From assembly GCF_047496725.1 (NCBI RefSeq), contig NC_132971.1, positions 14,750,001 to 14,814,000 of the forward strand: a stretch of DNA of 64,000 nucleotides. Reading direction: 5' to 3'. The number at the start of each line of letters is the position of its first letter. The first letter of the stretch is position 1. This DNA is from Anoplolepis gracilipes. Its lineage: Eukaryota; Arthropoda; Insecta; Hymenoptera; Formicidae. The notes under the pieces are model-generated. The model searched no databases. It was not told the DNA's origin and saw only the letters and a program-made list of their open reading frames with translations. Shown in pieces: positions 12,199-24,555 of this stretch. The translations under genes were made by a program, and so were the position numbers.

Positions 12199-12931
12199 AA
12201 TTTATTTCTCGGTATTAGTAATTCTGAAATCAGAATTTTTCATCTTCACTAAACGGAGTCTCTAAAATCAATTTGATCTTTAATTTCATCAATTCGGTCA
12301 GCCTGTCAATCGTTAAATAAATCGAAAAATAGTTTCCAATTTAATACTCAAGAATAAAAGTCGCGATTTTATTTCACAATTTTAGGCATCTGAAGGAGGA
12401 CATTGGTCCCATGGCCGATCAACTCGATTTTTCAAAGATGACAGAACAGGAAATAGAATTCTATTACTTTAAGTACGTTTGGGATATCGGAATTTGCCTT
12501 ATGCTCAATAAATTATTGAATTTACTGTTACTAATAAATTCTCAAATTATAGAATTCATGATGTCGACAATAATACAAAATTAGACGGATTAGAAATTCT
12601 TCATGCTCTTCAACATACTTTACACGAAGATGACGAGGAAAACGCGACGCAATCAGACCAAGACTTGATCATAGGTACGTTTAAATAAAATCAATATAAT
12701 AACGCTAGAAACTATATAAAATTGTATATACTGATTTTTTTACAAGTATGCGATAAAAGCGATTTTTAATCTAATTCAATTATTTAAATGAATTTAGGCC
12801 TAATAGATAAAGTGTTGGCAGAGGATGATTTAAACAACGATGGCTATCTAGAATATGTTGAATATGTTTTGGGAAGGAAAAGAGATCACGATGCACAAGA
12901 GAAACGAAACAAGCTTAAAATTGGAACGTGA
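11373..12931 (+). CDS. MCFD2: MCFD2-like EF-hand ER cargo-receptor subunit
   Basis: Coding exons are 11381-11535, 12386-12472, 12553-12674 and 12798-12931. Phases 2, 2 and 1 join to exactly 166 codons including the TGA, with GT-AG borders throughout. An acceptor at 11371-11372 shows a 5' UTR exon upstream. The 165-residue protein has a hydrophobic N-terminal signal peptide (about residues 1-16), a His-rich linker and two EF-hands near the C-terminus: loop one DVDNNTKLDGLE and loop two DLNNDGYLEYVE, both with acidic residues at positions 1, 9 and 12. In the family MCFD2 binds ERGIC-53/LMAN1 in a calcium-dependent complex that carries selected glycoproteins out of the ER. Length and domain order match. 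It lies tail-to-tail with NO66, about 310 bp apart. Another small secreted EF-hand protein is the main alternative. Confidence 0.8.
12156..12194. repeat. (TA)n microsatellite in MCFD2-like intron 1
   Basis: An uninterrupted TA dinucleotide run of roughly 40 bases within the 850-bp first intron. No other feature was seen in that intron. Confidence 0.85.
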
Positions 12932-13239
12932 AAATTATTAACTTGGAATATATGACTATATAATTTTGGATTATATATATTAATTGTAAAAAGAAATAAG
13001 AGAGAGAAATGATATGAGAGAACTGCGCATTTTACATATTGTAAGACATAATACGAATTATATGTAACTATATGCAATTGATACTCTGCTATCAGTGTCA
13101 TTATTTTTTATTTTTATTTTACATACTAATATATATTTTATAGTTATTATTTATTTCACGTAAAAATCAGAAAATATATATAAGAATTATACAATTTCTT
13201 TTGTATAACTTCTTTTATTATAGCTTTCTTTATAGTAAA

Positions 13240-15478
13240 TCAGTTCTTACAACATAAAGGAGTATCCGTTATGACTAGATTTTTTTCCCAAAGATCTTTC
13301 ACTATTTGAATCTGTAGTAAAATAAAAATATGGTACATATTAATCATTTTTAAAAAATATTTATCTCATACAATACAATATACATAAGTAAATATGTTTA
13401 ATACCTTAACGTCATCATTTTCAATCGGCAATTCCTTTACACATATAAAATTAGGATAGGATATTATTATTTTCTGAATACCAGGAACAAAGTCTGCAAT
13501 AATTTCTAAAAATTGCGGCTCGTATTCATGATATTCTTTGGAATTTTCGGTGGAATAATATATCCTATATATTCCATCTTCTTCTATTAATCTAATAATA
13601 ATATAATAAAACATAGTTATGTACATCGTTTTGTCTTACAATTAGAGATTTTGCTTTTTTAAAATAAGTTATAATTTTTGTTACCTTATACAATGTGTTC
13701 TCAATAATCGTATCCTTGTCTCGAGTGTTATATCCGCGCAATTCTTAACGATTCCGTTAACCATAATCTCGCCGTCTTCCATCACTGAACATTTTTGTTC
13801 ATCTTTGGTGAGGAAAGGAGGCAGAAAATCGTGGATATGATCTTTCGCTATCAAATCGACTGCGCTGTCCACATCGATGTAACTTATCAAATTAGTTATT
13901 AGATCCTTTATTTGCTTTTTGAAAACTTTTTTATATTCTGTTGCACTTGTGCTATGTGCAATGCCAGTGTATCTTAAATAGTCCAAAGGCAATCCTTCGC
14001 GAAAGCGACTGTCAGTTTCAGTCGCTCGTTTCAGAGCTTGCGGAAGGAGTTTCTCAAGCAAGTCGCACCAACTATTTCTCTGATACATACTTAACGTAAC
14101 ATGCAAGCTATGAGTATCGTCAATGGTCGTTCCTTGGTGAATGGTTCCCCGTGGAAAATACAACAAATCTCCAGCACTGACGATCGTGTCTAGTATAGGC
14201 TCTCCGATTTCCGATTGATCGAAATTCTTAGACGAATATCTCGGCAAATATTCATTCTCATTAGGAGGCATGTACAATCTCCACCTCTTTTTACCCTCAA
14301 TTTGCAATATAAATGCTTCAATGTCATCATAATGAGGCGCAAAACCTTGACTATTGGGTGGCGTGAGATACAAATTGGCACCAACAAAACAGCCAAAAAA
14401 CTCCTGGAGAGTAGCTGTAAAATATGTTTTATAAAATAAAAAATAATATAAAATTTTTAGAGAAATATAATAATAATAGTATGTCATACCATTGAGTGCA
14501 TGTAACTGAGGTATAAATGTCTGAGGATTTAACATTCTCACAGAACAGTCGTTCAGATAATAATCCCAAACAACACTCGGAAGAGCACGGCCAGGAGGAT
14601 TGTGAGTCTCTCTCACTCCATCGACATAAGAAGTAATGTCAATATTTTTGGTGAATAAAATATAATTATCTCTCAATACTTTGTCCAGTAGAGACGTCGA
14701 TACGATCCACTTGTAATAATCAGGATTACTTCTTTTTATATGCACTGGAGTCGTTTCCCAATGTTGCCTGATTAAAATAAGACAATTAATATTTTAATAC
14801 ATAACAATAAATACATGTTTAATTATACTTGTTGATTTAAACTTACATAAAAAAGCTTTTTGCTTCCAAAGGCTGTATTAGCCACTCAAATAATTTTTGA
14901 CTGCCTAAAATAGGATTAGGACCACCAAAATATGTTGCATCTTTATTTAATGTATTTTTATAAAAGTCTATGTAATTTAAATGGTTGTCATCATTTTCTT
15001 TCTCAATATTCTCTCTTAACGTTGTTTCAATCATTGCAATAGTTTTTCTTTTGTCACAAGTCTTTTTTTTAGTTTTCTCCTCCTTTTGTCCCTTTATTGT
15101 TTTCAATTTTGATTTTTTATGCATACTTTGCACATTATTTATCTTATCTAACTGTTGTATTCCATTATTTAATTTTTTTAATTTATTTGTAAAATTTATT
15201 AATTTTGTAGTAGATAAGGATCTTTGTTTACAAATTCCCAAATTACCTTTTTTAGTGACAATACCACTTTTACTTTTTAAAGAGACATTCAAGGTATATT
15301 TATCTTTATTCTGTTGCTTTTGAGTTTTTGGTTTAACAACCATTTGTTTAATATTTTTTTTATTAGATTCTAATAACAAATGCTTATTTTTCCTTTTTTT
15401 ACTGTTCATTTGTTGTTCTGTATTCTTACGTTTCTTTCCATACATAGAAAAAGCTGATACTAAGTTGTTTTCAGACAT
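13240..15478 (-). CDS. NO66: NO66-type JmjC ribosomal/histone oxygenase
   Basis: Exons in transcript order are 15478-14847, 14767-14490, 14414-13685, 13591-13405 and 13311-13240. They sum to 1,899 nt, giving 632 residues plus TGA. Residues 1 to about 195 are Lys-rich and low-complexity, typical of a nucleolar-targeting extension. The JmjC domain follows, with the Fe(II) ligands HYD in APHYDDIEAF and the distal His in FPRGTIHQ, plus the family-typical QIEGKKRW and YLTPPNSQGFAPHYDD. The C-terminal winged-helix region ends with a short exon (DLWEKN). In the family (human RIOX1) this 2-oxoglutarate/Fe(II) enzyme hydroxylates a histidine of ribosomal protein uL2 and has been reported as an H3K4/K36 demethylase in the nucleolus and nucleus. 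The second intron (14415-14489) is 75 nt with no stop, so it can be read through in frame. The NO66 identity is firm. Confidence 0.93.
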
Positions 15479-15900
15479 CTATATGAATAGGACACATAAT
15501 TAGATATGATTTTATATGTAAATGCAAATTATCAATTTGTGAAACCTTTGATCTTACTAAAATTTATACACTTGGCTTAAATACTAACCTTTTTTTGTAT
15601 ACTAACTTGAAAATATGTCTTTACTTATGATATTTCTTCCTTTTTACATTTCCACAAATGGTAGTATCACAATGCACTTTAATTATTCATGAAAAATTCA
15701 GTTCTTTTAATTCGCTTCTTTAACAAATTCTTGGGATACGACAAACAACATATGTAACACGTGATTCTCAAAATTCAAGCTATTCATTCATGTATCCAGT
15801 ATGTACCATGTGCAGGCTGTGTTCCGAAATTGGAGGGAAAAAGATAAACTCTATTAAACTATACTAGCGTCACATTTTACGATCACCTGGAACTAGATAG
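15479..15900 (-). promoter_or_regulatory. Upstream region of NO66
   Basis: Contains the NO66 5' UTR and presumed promoter by position only. The sequence is AT-rich with a short GC-richer patch near 15800-15900. I cannot place a TATA box or initiator with confidence. Confidence 0.3.
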
Positions 15901-15921
15901 CCACATTTTCGGTGATGATAA

Positions 15922-15954
15922 AACAGTTATGTAGCATGGACATGAACCAACTGG
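15922..15954 (-). repeat. Copy A of a short dispersed, tRNA-B-box-like repeat
   Basis: The core AACAGTTATGTAGCATGGAC followed by ATGAACCAACTGG recurs, diverged, at 26654-26700 (inverted) and 63069-63135. On the minus strand it reads GGTTCATGTCC, close to the RNA polymerase III B-box consensus. It is probably a SINE fragment. Confidence 0.45.
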
Positions 15955-16429
15955 TTTATGTCCACACTACATTTACAAATTATAACTCAAGAAATATGAT
16001 CGTTTATGAATTTATATGCGAGAAAATAAACTTTTTTTTTAAATATAATGTAGAAGATATTAATAATATTTACAATAAATATTATTTCTTCTTTTTTATT
16101 ATTCTTGAAAAAAATATATCACTTTTATCAAAAACAATTAAATTATAATATATTATAATGCTTATTTTAATTTTCATTGTAAATTTATCCAGATAGCCAA
16201 AAGTGTGCCAAGATTACGATTAGTTAGATATGTATTAGTACATTGATAAATATTGAACATATATTGTATTATTTTTACTGTTATTCGTATTGCATACAAT
16301 ACAATACAATAAATATTGATTGCACGAATAATGTGCATTGTGTATGTTCATATTCTTTCTTATTATTGTGCAGTATTAATATCTTATTATTGAGAACATA
16401 ATTTTAGAATTATCGTGATTTTTGCGATT

Positions 16430-16805
16430 GAAAGAAGATAAAAAATTATGTCGTGTTTGTCATTTTAATGTCGTCAAAATCTTGTTAATTCATTACAATT
16501 ATTTATTAATAAAATGTTTATAGAAATGAGATAAAGAAAGATCCTAAATGTTAGAGTCGCCAAAAGCGGGAACGAGAACAAGTAAAGAATAAAGGAGATG
16601 ATGATTAACATCAAAAAGTTTCGAAATCTCTTTGGCGAAGTTTATCTTATCTATAGTTTTTCACATATTATGTCATCTTACAAAAAGATATTAAATTTTC
16701 ATATTTCATATTTTATCAGTTTAAAAATAATTTTAATGGATTAATGAAATTTTTGCGATTAAAATATGATACCAAACACGACATAAATTGAATACTTTTT
16801 ATCTC
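16430..16805. mobile_element. Inverted-repeat element, MITE-like
   Basis: The sequence around 16440-16470 (GATAAAAAATTATGTCGTGT) recurs inverted at 16755-16800 (ACACGACATAAATTG followed by TTTTTATC). The flanking TTTTTGCGATT motif is shared at 16419 and 16750 in the same orientation. Enclosed sequence has no ORF. This fits a degenerate non-autonomous transposon about 370 bp long. Confidence 0.45.
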
Positions 16806-17124
16806 ATTCCAATCAATAATTTTTAATTAAATATGTAATTAAAATTATAATTACATATTTAAAAATTAATTAAAAACTGTACAAAAATCTTATAAAAATT
16901 CATAATTTATTCTCCAATATTTTTTGATTCATGTAAATCACTTGTTAATAATTATATTATTAGTTATTATATAATTATCTATTATTATTATTAAAATTTG
17001 TTTATAAATTAAATAATTACGATCAAAATTTACATTATAGCTAAATAAATTAAATAGAATTATCTATAATAAACACACATATATTATATAATAAAAATAA
17101 TTTTTGTAATAAATAAATAAAAAT

Positions 17125-17215
17125 TAAAATATTAAATTATATTTAATAAATTAATTTTTTAGAGCAATGATAGAATAAAGTAATAGAATATGTGTTTTTT
17201 TCTCTCTCTTTCTCT
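17125..17215. repeat. Diverged dispersed repeat, copy 1 of 2
   Basis: About 90 bp here (TTAATAAATTAATTTTTTAG followed by an ATGATAGAATAAAGTAATAG-type stretch and a TC tract) is clearly related, in the same orientation, to 26425-26520. A nearby segment at 16881-16945 is related, inverted, to 26335-26395. The two regions probably hold fragments of one repeat family. Confidence 0.5.
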
Positions 17216-17377
17216 TGTAACAAAAGCCTTTCTTGAGACCGCCTGAACAGGCTACAGGATTAAAGTTCGAAAGACGTAAGACATTATAGACGTGAAGTTT
17301 TAAAATAAAAGAGTTCATTAAAAGAAAAGAAAGCAATCGTAATCAGCGACTATGTACATGTGTTTAAAGGTATGTGT

Positions 17378-17757
17378 GTGTGTGTGTGTGTGTTTTTATT
17401 ATAATGAAAATTATGTCAATAATTATTTGTGTAAAAAATAGAAATCTCTATACAAATAGAAATCTCTATTATGGACATACGCATAAGTATATTTATTAGA
17501 CATAAACTAAATGTAAATTGATAGTGAAAAATATGTAGAAATTTACTGCGTATAAATACATTTACTGACTATAACACTATATGCTATTATAAAAATTTAT
17601 CATATTATATTAAATAAATATTCTCTCTCTCGTCGTAACTATTTAATTATTTTTATATATTACTACAATACAAATATATTTATGCGTGTGTATATAATAG
17701 AGATTTCTATTTTTCACACAAAACATCATTAAGATAATTTTTATTATAATCTATTTA
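17378..17757. mobile_element. Foldback MITE-like element with adjacent (TG)n
   Basis: The left arm at 17397-17500 (containing AAAATAGAAATCTCTATAC and then CATACGCATAAGTATATTTA) is matched by the inverted right arm at 17668-17757 (AATAGAGATTTCTATTTT and upstream ATATATTTATGCGTGTG). The left arm carries an internal duplication of ATAGAAATCTCTAT. A TG microsatellite at 17376-17392 abuts it. There is no coding capacity. Confidence 0.65.
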
Positions 17758-18014
17758 ATGAATATAATAAGAAAATAAAATCGTTGTACACAATTATATA
17801 TAGCAAATTATAAGATTACTTTGATTAAAGTACTTTACACATTATATTTCGTAATCGCGTTTCACGTATTTTAAAGCATGTTAATGTATCATATAACACA
17901 TTATATCATTTTAATTAAGGAATTTTACATGCATCTTAGAATCACTTGATGTACATATTTTATAATAGAGGTCAAATTTTATCAAGTAATATAGTACGTA
18001 TTTATTGTTTTGGC

Positions 18015-19420
18015 AAGACGAGAGAGAGAGAGAGAGAGACCATACATTCCTTCTCCTTGACGTCACGCGTTGCGTAGTAAGAAAGGGGAGAGATTGAGAG
18101 ATATCAGCCGTGAGCCGCGAGCCATTCATTCCGAGTCCGTCGAACGTAGTGTCAATGTGCGCACGTGCTTTTACTCCGGCGCCGGCGCCGGCACGTGCGT
18201 CTCGCGTTCGCATTCGGTCACCTCGAGGTCGAACGTGCCGTACACGTTTCTCGCGACGATAATATGTAATAATAATATTACGCGATAATTAAAATATGTC
18301 TAAAATGATTTCGAAATAAAATAATAACATTCGACCTTGGTGACATGTAACGCGCTATTGTTTTTACATTCGTCTCGGCTTCGTCGCGATCGCGGTCGTG
18401 TTCGTTCATATAATTCCTGATTTCGATCACGAAATTGTTGTCGGGGATCGTATTTGATGCCGGCTAAATGGGATTCTCTCAGCGTTGCTTTCCAGTGAAA
18501 AATGATTGATTGAAGAAGATGTCGAATCGATGTCGTTTATTGGTGTTTATTCGCGTTTTTTCAATCATCATTTCTTACTGGGCAACAACGTTTACACGCC
18601 TCAGTATCGCGGCTGAGGTGATTACCGGCCATGCAGGCAGACGTAGGTTTGTGTATAGAGAGATACATAAACGCGGTTAATATTGAGCTAACGCTCGATA
18701 ATCGGTTGTTGAGAGCACGATCTGCTTCGACAACAGGTTTCGGTCTTAATTGATTAGAGGTCGATCGATTGTTGGAATAAATCGTTGATGAGTCCCTTTT
18801 CTTACACCGTCTACCAGCAATACGTATCGCATTGAGGACGTCGACTGGAGGATTTAGGTGACGCTCGGTAAAAAGGTCCGATCCATTTCATAAATGTTCA
18901 GATTGTTGAACATTTATGAAATGGGTGTTCTCTCTCCGTCTACCAGGTCTACCAGCCCTATGACGTATCATGTGAACTGTCTGTATGATAGACACATATG
19001 CTCATCCGAAATTGTGCCTAATGGGTTTGAGTCGGCCTGAGATGCGGAGCTGCACGAACGAGAATTGAGTGAACCCCATTCGCGATTGATTCCCTCGATC
19101 TTTCGTCTTCTTCTGCTTCGGACTTAACTGTTGCTTGGACTGTGGTCGCGCCCGACTTGTCGACTCCAAGTATGATTCTCGGGCGTGATGAAATGGGATT
19201 TTCGATCGTTCCGAAATTCGGGAGTGTCGTCAAAGTATCGCGCGCTTTTACTTTTGTACGGTTTAAGATATCGCGTGATTTTACTATCCTTTGGATAATT
19301 TTCAATCGAATTAAAAAAGTATATCGCGCGTGTAAAACAATAGATCCTGACAAATCTGACATCTGAGAGGAGGAAGAGGCTTAGGAGAGGCATCTTGCAT
19401 CGGCGGAGCAACCTTAGAGT
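18015..19420 (+). promoter_or_regulatory. GC-rich promoter-like block, possible first exon
   Basis: CpG-rich sequence (a GCGCCGGCGCCGGC run near 18180) starts beside a short GA repeat and continues, less strongly, to 19.42 kb, where a donor-like AGA|GTAAAT occurs at 19418/19419. No long ORF has a recognisable domain. A 48-nt exon-like segment lies 290 bp downstream on the same strand, so this may be the promoter and first exon of a + strand gene whose body was not identified. The strand assignment is weak. Confidence 0.35.
18883..18924. ncRNA. Perfect 18-bp hairpin
   Basis: CCATTTCATAAATGTTCA is followed by a 6-nt loop (GATTGT) and its exact reverse complement. A perfect arm of this length is rare in non-repeat DNA. 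It could be a structured RNA, a recombination footprint or the centre of an element; flanking bases do not extend the pairing. Confidence 0.4.
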
Positions 19421-19710
19421 AAATATTATTTGTATATTAATTATTATAAATACCTTATTAAATTAATTTGGTTTATTTATTTGAATGATTAAACGGGAGA
19501 AACTCAGAGATAAAGACTTTTATACAAATTTTATAAAAGTTTCTATTTAAAAAATAGATTTTTCTTAATTTATAAAATTATTCCATATTTATATATCTGC
19601 TTATTATTACACACATCGAATATAAAATTTGATGAGTACAATAATAAATTCTTGAATATTAATTATTTTAAACGCTGCTATAATTTGAATTTTATATTTG
19701 TATATTACAG

Positions 19711-19758
19711 ATAACGTAGCTTCAATATCGACAACTCCGCTGTTACGCATCAGTATCG
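19711..19758 (+). other. Candidate 48-nt microexon
   Basis: Bounded by a good acceptor (TTTGTATATTACAG) and a near-consensus donor (ATCG|GTGAGT). One frame is open through it (NVASISTTPLLRISI). The length is a multiple of three. It may be an internal UTR or coding exon of the unidentified + strand gene starting in the 18-19.4 kb block. Confidence 0.35.
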
Positions 19759-19759
19759 G

Positions 19760-22700
19760 TGAGTAGACAAAAAACTTATTTTATTTTAAAGCAACAGATT
19801 TATGTAGAGACTTGTAAATGTAGAATGTAGATTGTAGATTGTAGATAGACAAATCCGTTGCCTTAATCCTCAAATGGCAGAATAGCTACGTGTATGGCGA
19901 ACTCTGGGACAATTTTAAATTAAATAAAAAAATTTTTTTGTATGTTTTATTTGATATTCAAAGATAAAATTTTATATTATATTTTTATTAATTTTTTGAA
20001 TTTTTGTTAAAATAGAAAAATTATTTGTAAAAATTGAAAGAGAGGAAAAAATGTTTTAAAAATAAGAATATATAATATTTATTCCAATTTTATACAAGAT
20101 ACGTACATAAAATATTTATTTCAATCATATATATGTATATATGGAGTTTTATAAAATAGTTTTAAAGATACAGATATTTAATAATCTGCCGACAGAGCAA
20201 TTAACATGCATGCTAACATATTTTACATATACACTCAAAAAGATGATCTTGTAACTTCAACAAAAATTTTCTAGATATAAAAAATTAACTGAAATAGATA
20301 AATGATTAGCAAATACTGTGATACTGCATATGTTTTGTACTTAATCAATTTAAATGACAGAGACAGAATTTATATCTGTATTATTAGCGTAATTTAGACA
20401 GAAAATTTTCCTGTGATGCCTATCTTAAGACCTATTATATATTAAAGATAATTATATTTATAATTAATATTTGGCAATAGAATCTAAATTTTCTAGAGGT
20501 ATTGCTAGAATATTACTGCTATAAATTTTATATGTGACAAACAATATTCAAAAACCAGATACAAAAAATAACAATAAATTTTAATTAAGATATCTAGAAA
20601 TCTATCTACATTAGCAAAATATTTTTTCGAGTGTATACACCGAAAAAATTATATTTTTATCTTAAGAATATTTTACTTATCTTTATAATATCTTCTTTCA
20701 AACTAAGCATCAAAAGGATCTTTTTATTGTTAGTTTAAAAGAAAAATCTTCTAAAGAGTAGAGGAAAAAATATCCTATTCAGGATATATTCTTACATGTT
20801 AAGAATATCTGAACTACTTTTATTCTTTAGAGAATTTCTCTTTTTTTATAATACAATAACAAAAAGTAATTTTACAAATAGACATTTGCTATTTATTAAA
20901 ATTTTGACAAGTTATATATATTTATATATAACTTTAAAATATATATTTAGTTTTAATTAATTTTTAAATAAGATATTTCAAAAAGTATCACGTAGAAAAG
21001 AAAATATTCTTATCTATTAAAAAGTTTTATAAAGTATACATTTTTTCGAGAAAACAATTTTTTCGATATACATGATTATATTGTCTTTTGCGATTTTTGA
21101 CGACTGAATGACGTACACAATCGTTTACAAAACGATTGTACATACACAAGAAAAAAATATTCTTATTTTAACAATATTTTTAGTTTAAAATTGTAAATCT
21201 TGAAATGAGATTATATTGCGTTAAACAAAGAAAATTTATTTGAATAAAAACATTTTATATAGTTCAATCAAGAAAAATATATTTTTGTTATTTAAGAATA
21301 ATTTTCTTGAATGGAAGGGAAAAAATGTTACATAGAAAATAACACATGTTTAAATCGAAGATTATAATTTTCTTAGAGTCAAAATAATTATTATATTCTT
21401 GAGATAACGATTATAGGATTAAACTATAAGACTGTAATATTGTTGAAATTTAAGATTTTTAAATTCTTCTTAGAAAATTATGAATTGTTGTGATAGCTGA
21501 AATAATGAACGCGTATATTCATATATATGTAAGTTTTGATTTGACATTTATTTTTTTCCTCTGTAATATCGTACGATCTTAAACAAATATATGTGTCATC
21601 TTATTTGCCGGCGATAATAGTTAACCGGGAAAAAAAATTATTTTTCTTCTTTAACCTTGGCACGTGAAAATCAAAATTTATTAAAATTAAAATAATATTA
21701 AAAATTTCATAATCGCAAGTATCACTAAACTTCTTCTACATAATATAAAAATTATGTAAATAAGAATAACGAGATTCGAGCCAACAATTAAATATTAGCC
21801 TTTTATTCGTGAAATTTGTCGATCGTGCTTTTGCTATTGAAAAACACAAGTCTAAAGTAAAATATTGCAAAGTTTAAGATTAAATATTATCGATCACTCG
21901 TAGAAAAAATTTGCAAAACAAAATAATTTAATTATCATTTTTTTAAAAGCATTTCATGAATTTTACGTTAAATATTTGTTAAACTATAAATTATATTTGC
22001 AAACATTGCATTCTTTCTATGTTTTTGAACGCGATTGCTTATGTCGGCGAAAAGATCGCTACCCTTTATGGTAGGATATTAGCGAATGGTTGTACTAGTG
22101 GGGAATCGAAACTCTCCTCATCACGGAAAGTCATTTCTCGTCGATTTTGTAGGATCTATCTGCAACGCTTAGTTCAGTGCCTCATTAAATTTCCGTTATA
22201 GAGTTAAAACTCAAAGGTTTTCTTTACGGTTTCTAGAAGCGCGTTTGACAGTGATTCAACGACGATCACCATACATTGTTTGTAATATATATTCGTATTA
22301 ATATTAATATTATCTTAATAATGAAAATAATAAATTAAACTAATAATAGATTGGATATAGATATATATATAATAGATAAATTTAATTTTTTTCATGTATA
22401 CATATATTCAAATTACAATTTTCATAGACTTCTTTGATAAAAAATTGTGGTTATAAACAATAAGTATATTTTATATTAATTTTGAATTAATTGAAGTTTT
22501 AATCTCATTAAAAAAAACATTTTCAGCAGATTTTTCAGCAGACATGTTCCACCAGAATGGATATTAAAATTAGTTTATAGACAAGTATAGATTTATATAT
22601 CATAAAGTACATGCGTAAATTTTGTGATATATATTTGACAAAACTCATTTTTTTATTAGATTATACTTAATGTTATATCATGAATGCATGAATGTACTGT

Positions 22701-23240
22701 AAAATGTGTGAGTAGTTAAAAATCTTGAGACAAATTGAATGGGTATTCTGATATCAGTAAGATATCGACAAATTAATTTATTAAAACGTTACAAAAAAAT
22801 TAATCGATTGATAATTTTTCATTTGACGTTGCTAAATATTCAAATTAAATTTTTTTTATTTTTTAAATCTCGCTGTTATCGGATCTGATTCGTCTCGAGC
22901 ACATTTTGGTATCCTTAAATTATTTACACTCACATATTTAACCAAACAACGAAAAAAGCGCATGTATTACTTTTCCTTAAATGTACTCGATTGTAACCAC
23001 GTATACATAAAAATTGTTATATCCAGTCATTTTTCAATAAAGAGATATTTTTTAATAGTGGAAGAACATATTTTTTTACGTGAATTTTTATCTCGTATAT
23101 TGAAGATGGTAACAAACAGTCATTAACTCGCTGCCGAAATCACTGTCGCGGGAGCAATCAGAAAGCTCGGGGATTTGTTCTCTTTTGTAACGGGACTTGT
23201 AATGTTTAAATATCACTTAATTTTTCTTTGTAACTCGATT
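19760..23240. other. AT-rich gene-free stretch with probable MITE debris
   Basis: No gene is recognised. At 20224-20640 an inverted pair (TATACACTCAAAAA against the complement of TTTTTTCGAGTGTATA, with TTCTAGATAT further in) suggests a 410-bp MITE. More diverged pieces with AAGAATATTTT motifs follow to about 21.3 kb. The 60-codon frame at 22019-22201 is not convincing. Confidence 0.4.
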
Positions 23241-23249
23241 CTGCGGGAT

Positions 23250-23812
23250 CCAACTTACAAACAAAAGCATGGAAATGTTACCCTCCGATTTTAATGCGCT
23301 TTGAATATGTTGTAATCTAGGTCAAAATAGGAGACCTTTTTTTTATGTGTTCACGTGGCCGTTAAGAGGATGAAACACCCTCTTGAGAAAAATTGGTTTT
23401 TATATTTCTGAGCAAACATCATCGAAACGGTAAGAGATATAAAAAGAAGTTTCCAATAAAAGTTTTATGGTTTTAATACTTTAAAACTGCATAATCAGAT
23501 TTTTCAAAAAATGAAGGGAAAGGAAGGATTTCAAAAGTATGACATATTAGAAAAATCTGATTATGCAGTTTTAAAATATATTAAAAACCATAAAACTTTG
23601 GATTGAAAATTTTTTTTTATATCTTTTACCGTTTCGACGGTATTTGCTCAGAAATATAAAAATCGATTTTTCTCAAGGGGGTGTTTCATCCTTTTAACGG
23701 CCGTATGGGCACCTATAAAAAAATACGTGTTTCCTTTTGATCTAGACTATAACATATTCAATGCGCATTAAAATCGGAGGTGGACACTTCCATACCTTTT
23801 CTTGTTAGAAAT
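23250..23812. mobile_element. Long palindromic foldback element (about 560 bp)
   Basis: Two arms of about 250 bp face each other around a short loop near 23508-23550. Matched landmarks include CTCCGATTTTAATGCGC (23284 onward) against GCGCATTAAAATCGGAG (to 23779), AAACACCCTCTTGAGAAAAA against TTTTTCTCAAGGGGGTGTTT, and AAACTGCATAATCAGATTTT against the inner right arm. Identity is high, so the copy looks fairly young. No ORF. Transcription would give a long double-stranded hairpin RNA. Confidence 0.85.
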
Positions 23813-24555
23813 AAGACAAGTTAAAGTCGCTTTCTACTTTTAGGGTCGTTCTTCTCTCTTAGATATTAATCAGTATATTACTTGACAGAAGGATCTTGAT
23901 TTGATTTAAGGAGCTAAGACTCCTTCATTAAATGCAGCAATAACGCGATTATTTTAATTATAAATTCATTTTAAGGAGATAAATTCATTTTATTTTATTT
24001 TACAATTATCAAAACAAGATACATATCTGATTTTTAATCGCGGAATTCGTATATAATCGTACATTTGAAATAAATCAGGCATCCGATTTTAAATCTGCGT
24101 ACAATTTCTCATGCATATTATAATTACAGATTATAAAATATGTTCCAAATGTCAAAATATTTTTATTTTGCATAAAATGATAATAATTATATATTGTGCG
24201 TGTGCGCACATTGTGGTTCGATTGTTATAGTAATTACAATTAAATAACAAATTAATATTATAATTACCGTCAATTTTATTTTATTCATTCTGTATATTTG
24301 CGAAATTTAAATCGCGATTTATCTTTTAATTTAATTGTTAGACTAACATCGAAACTTTATTTATCTTTTTGCGCCATCGGATATTTTCTTTAGAAAGTCT
24401 TACCAAATGCATTAAAATTCCAAGTTCTCTTAATTGACAGAGACGATAAATTTATTAATAATTCTTTTGGTCCTAATAGACTATCAGCTACATTTGATTC
24501 AAAAGTTTCTAATAAATTTTATATTGAACGTGTTTCGAACATGTGTTTCATGTAA

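Noticed and set aside
14985..15323. 112-codon + strand ORF
   Set aside because: Antisense shadow of the Lys-rich first exon of NO66 (poly-Lys reads as Phe/Leu).
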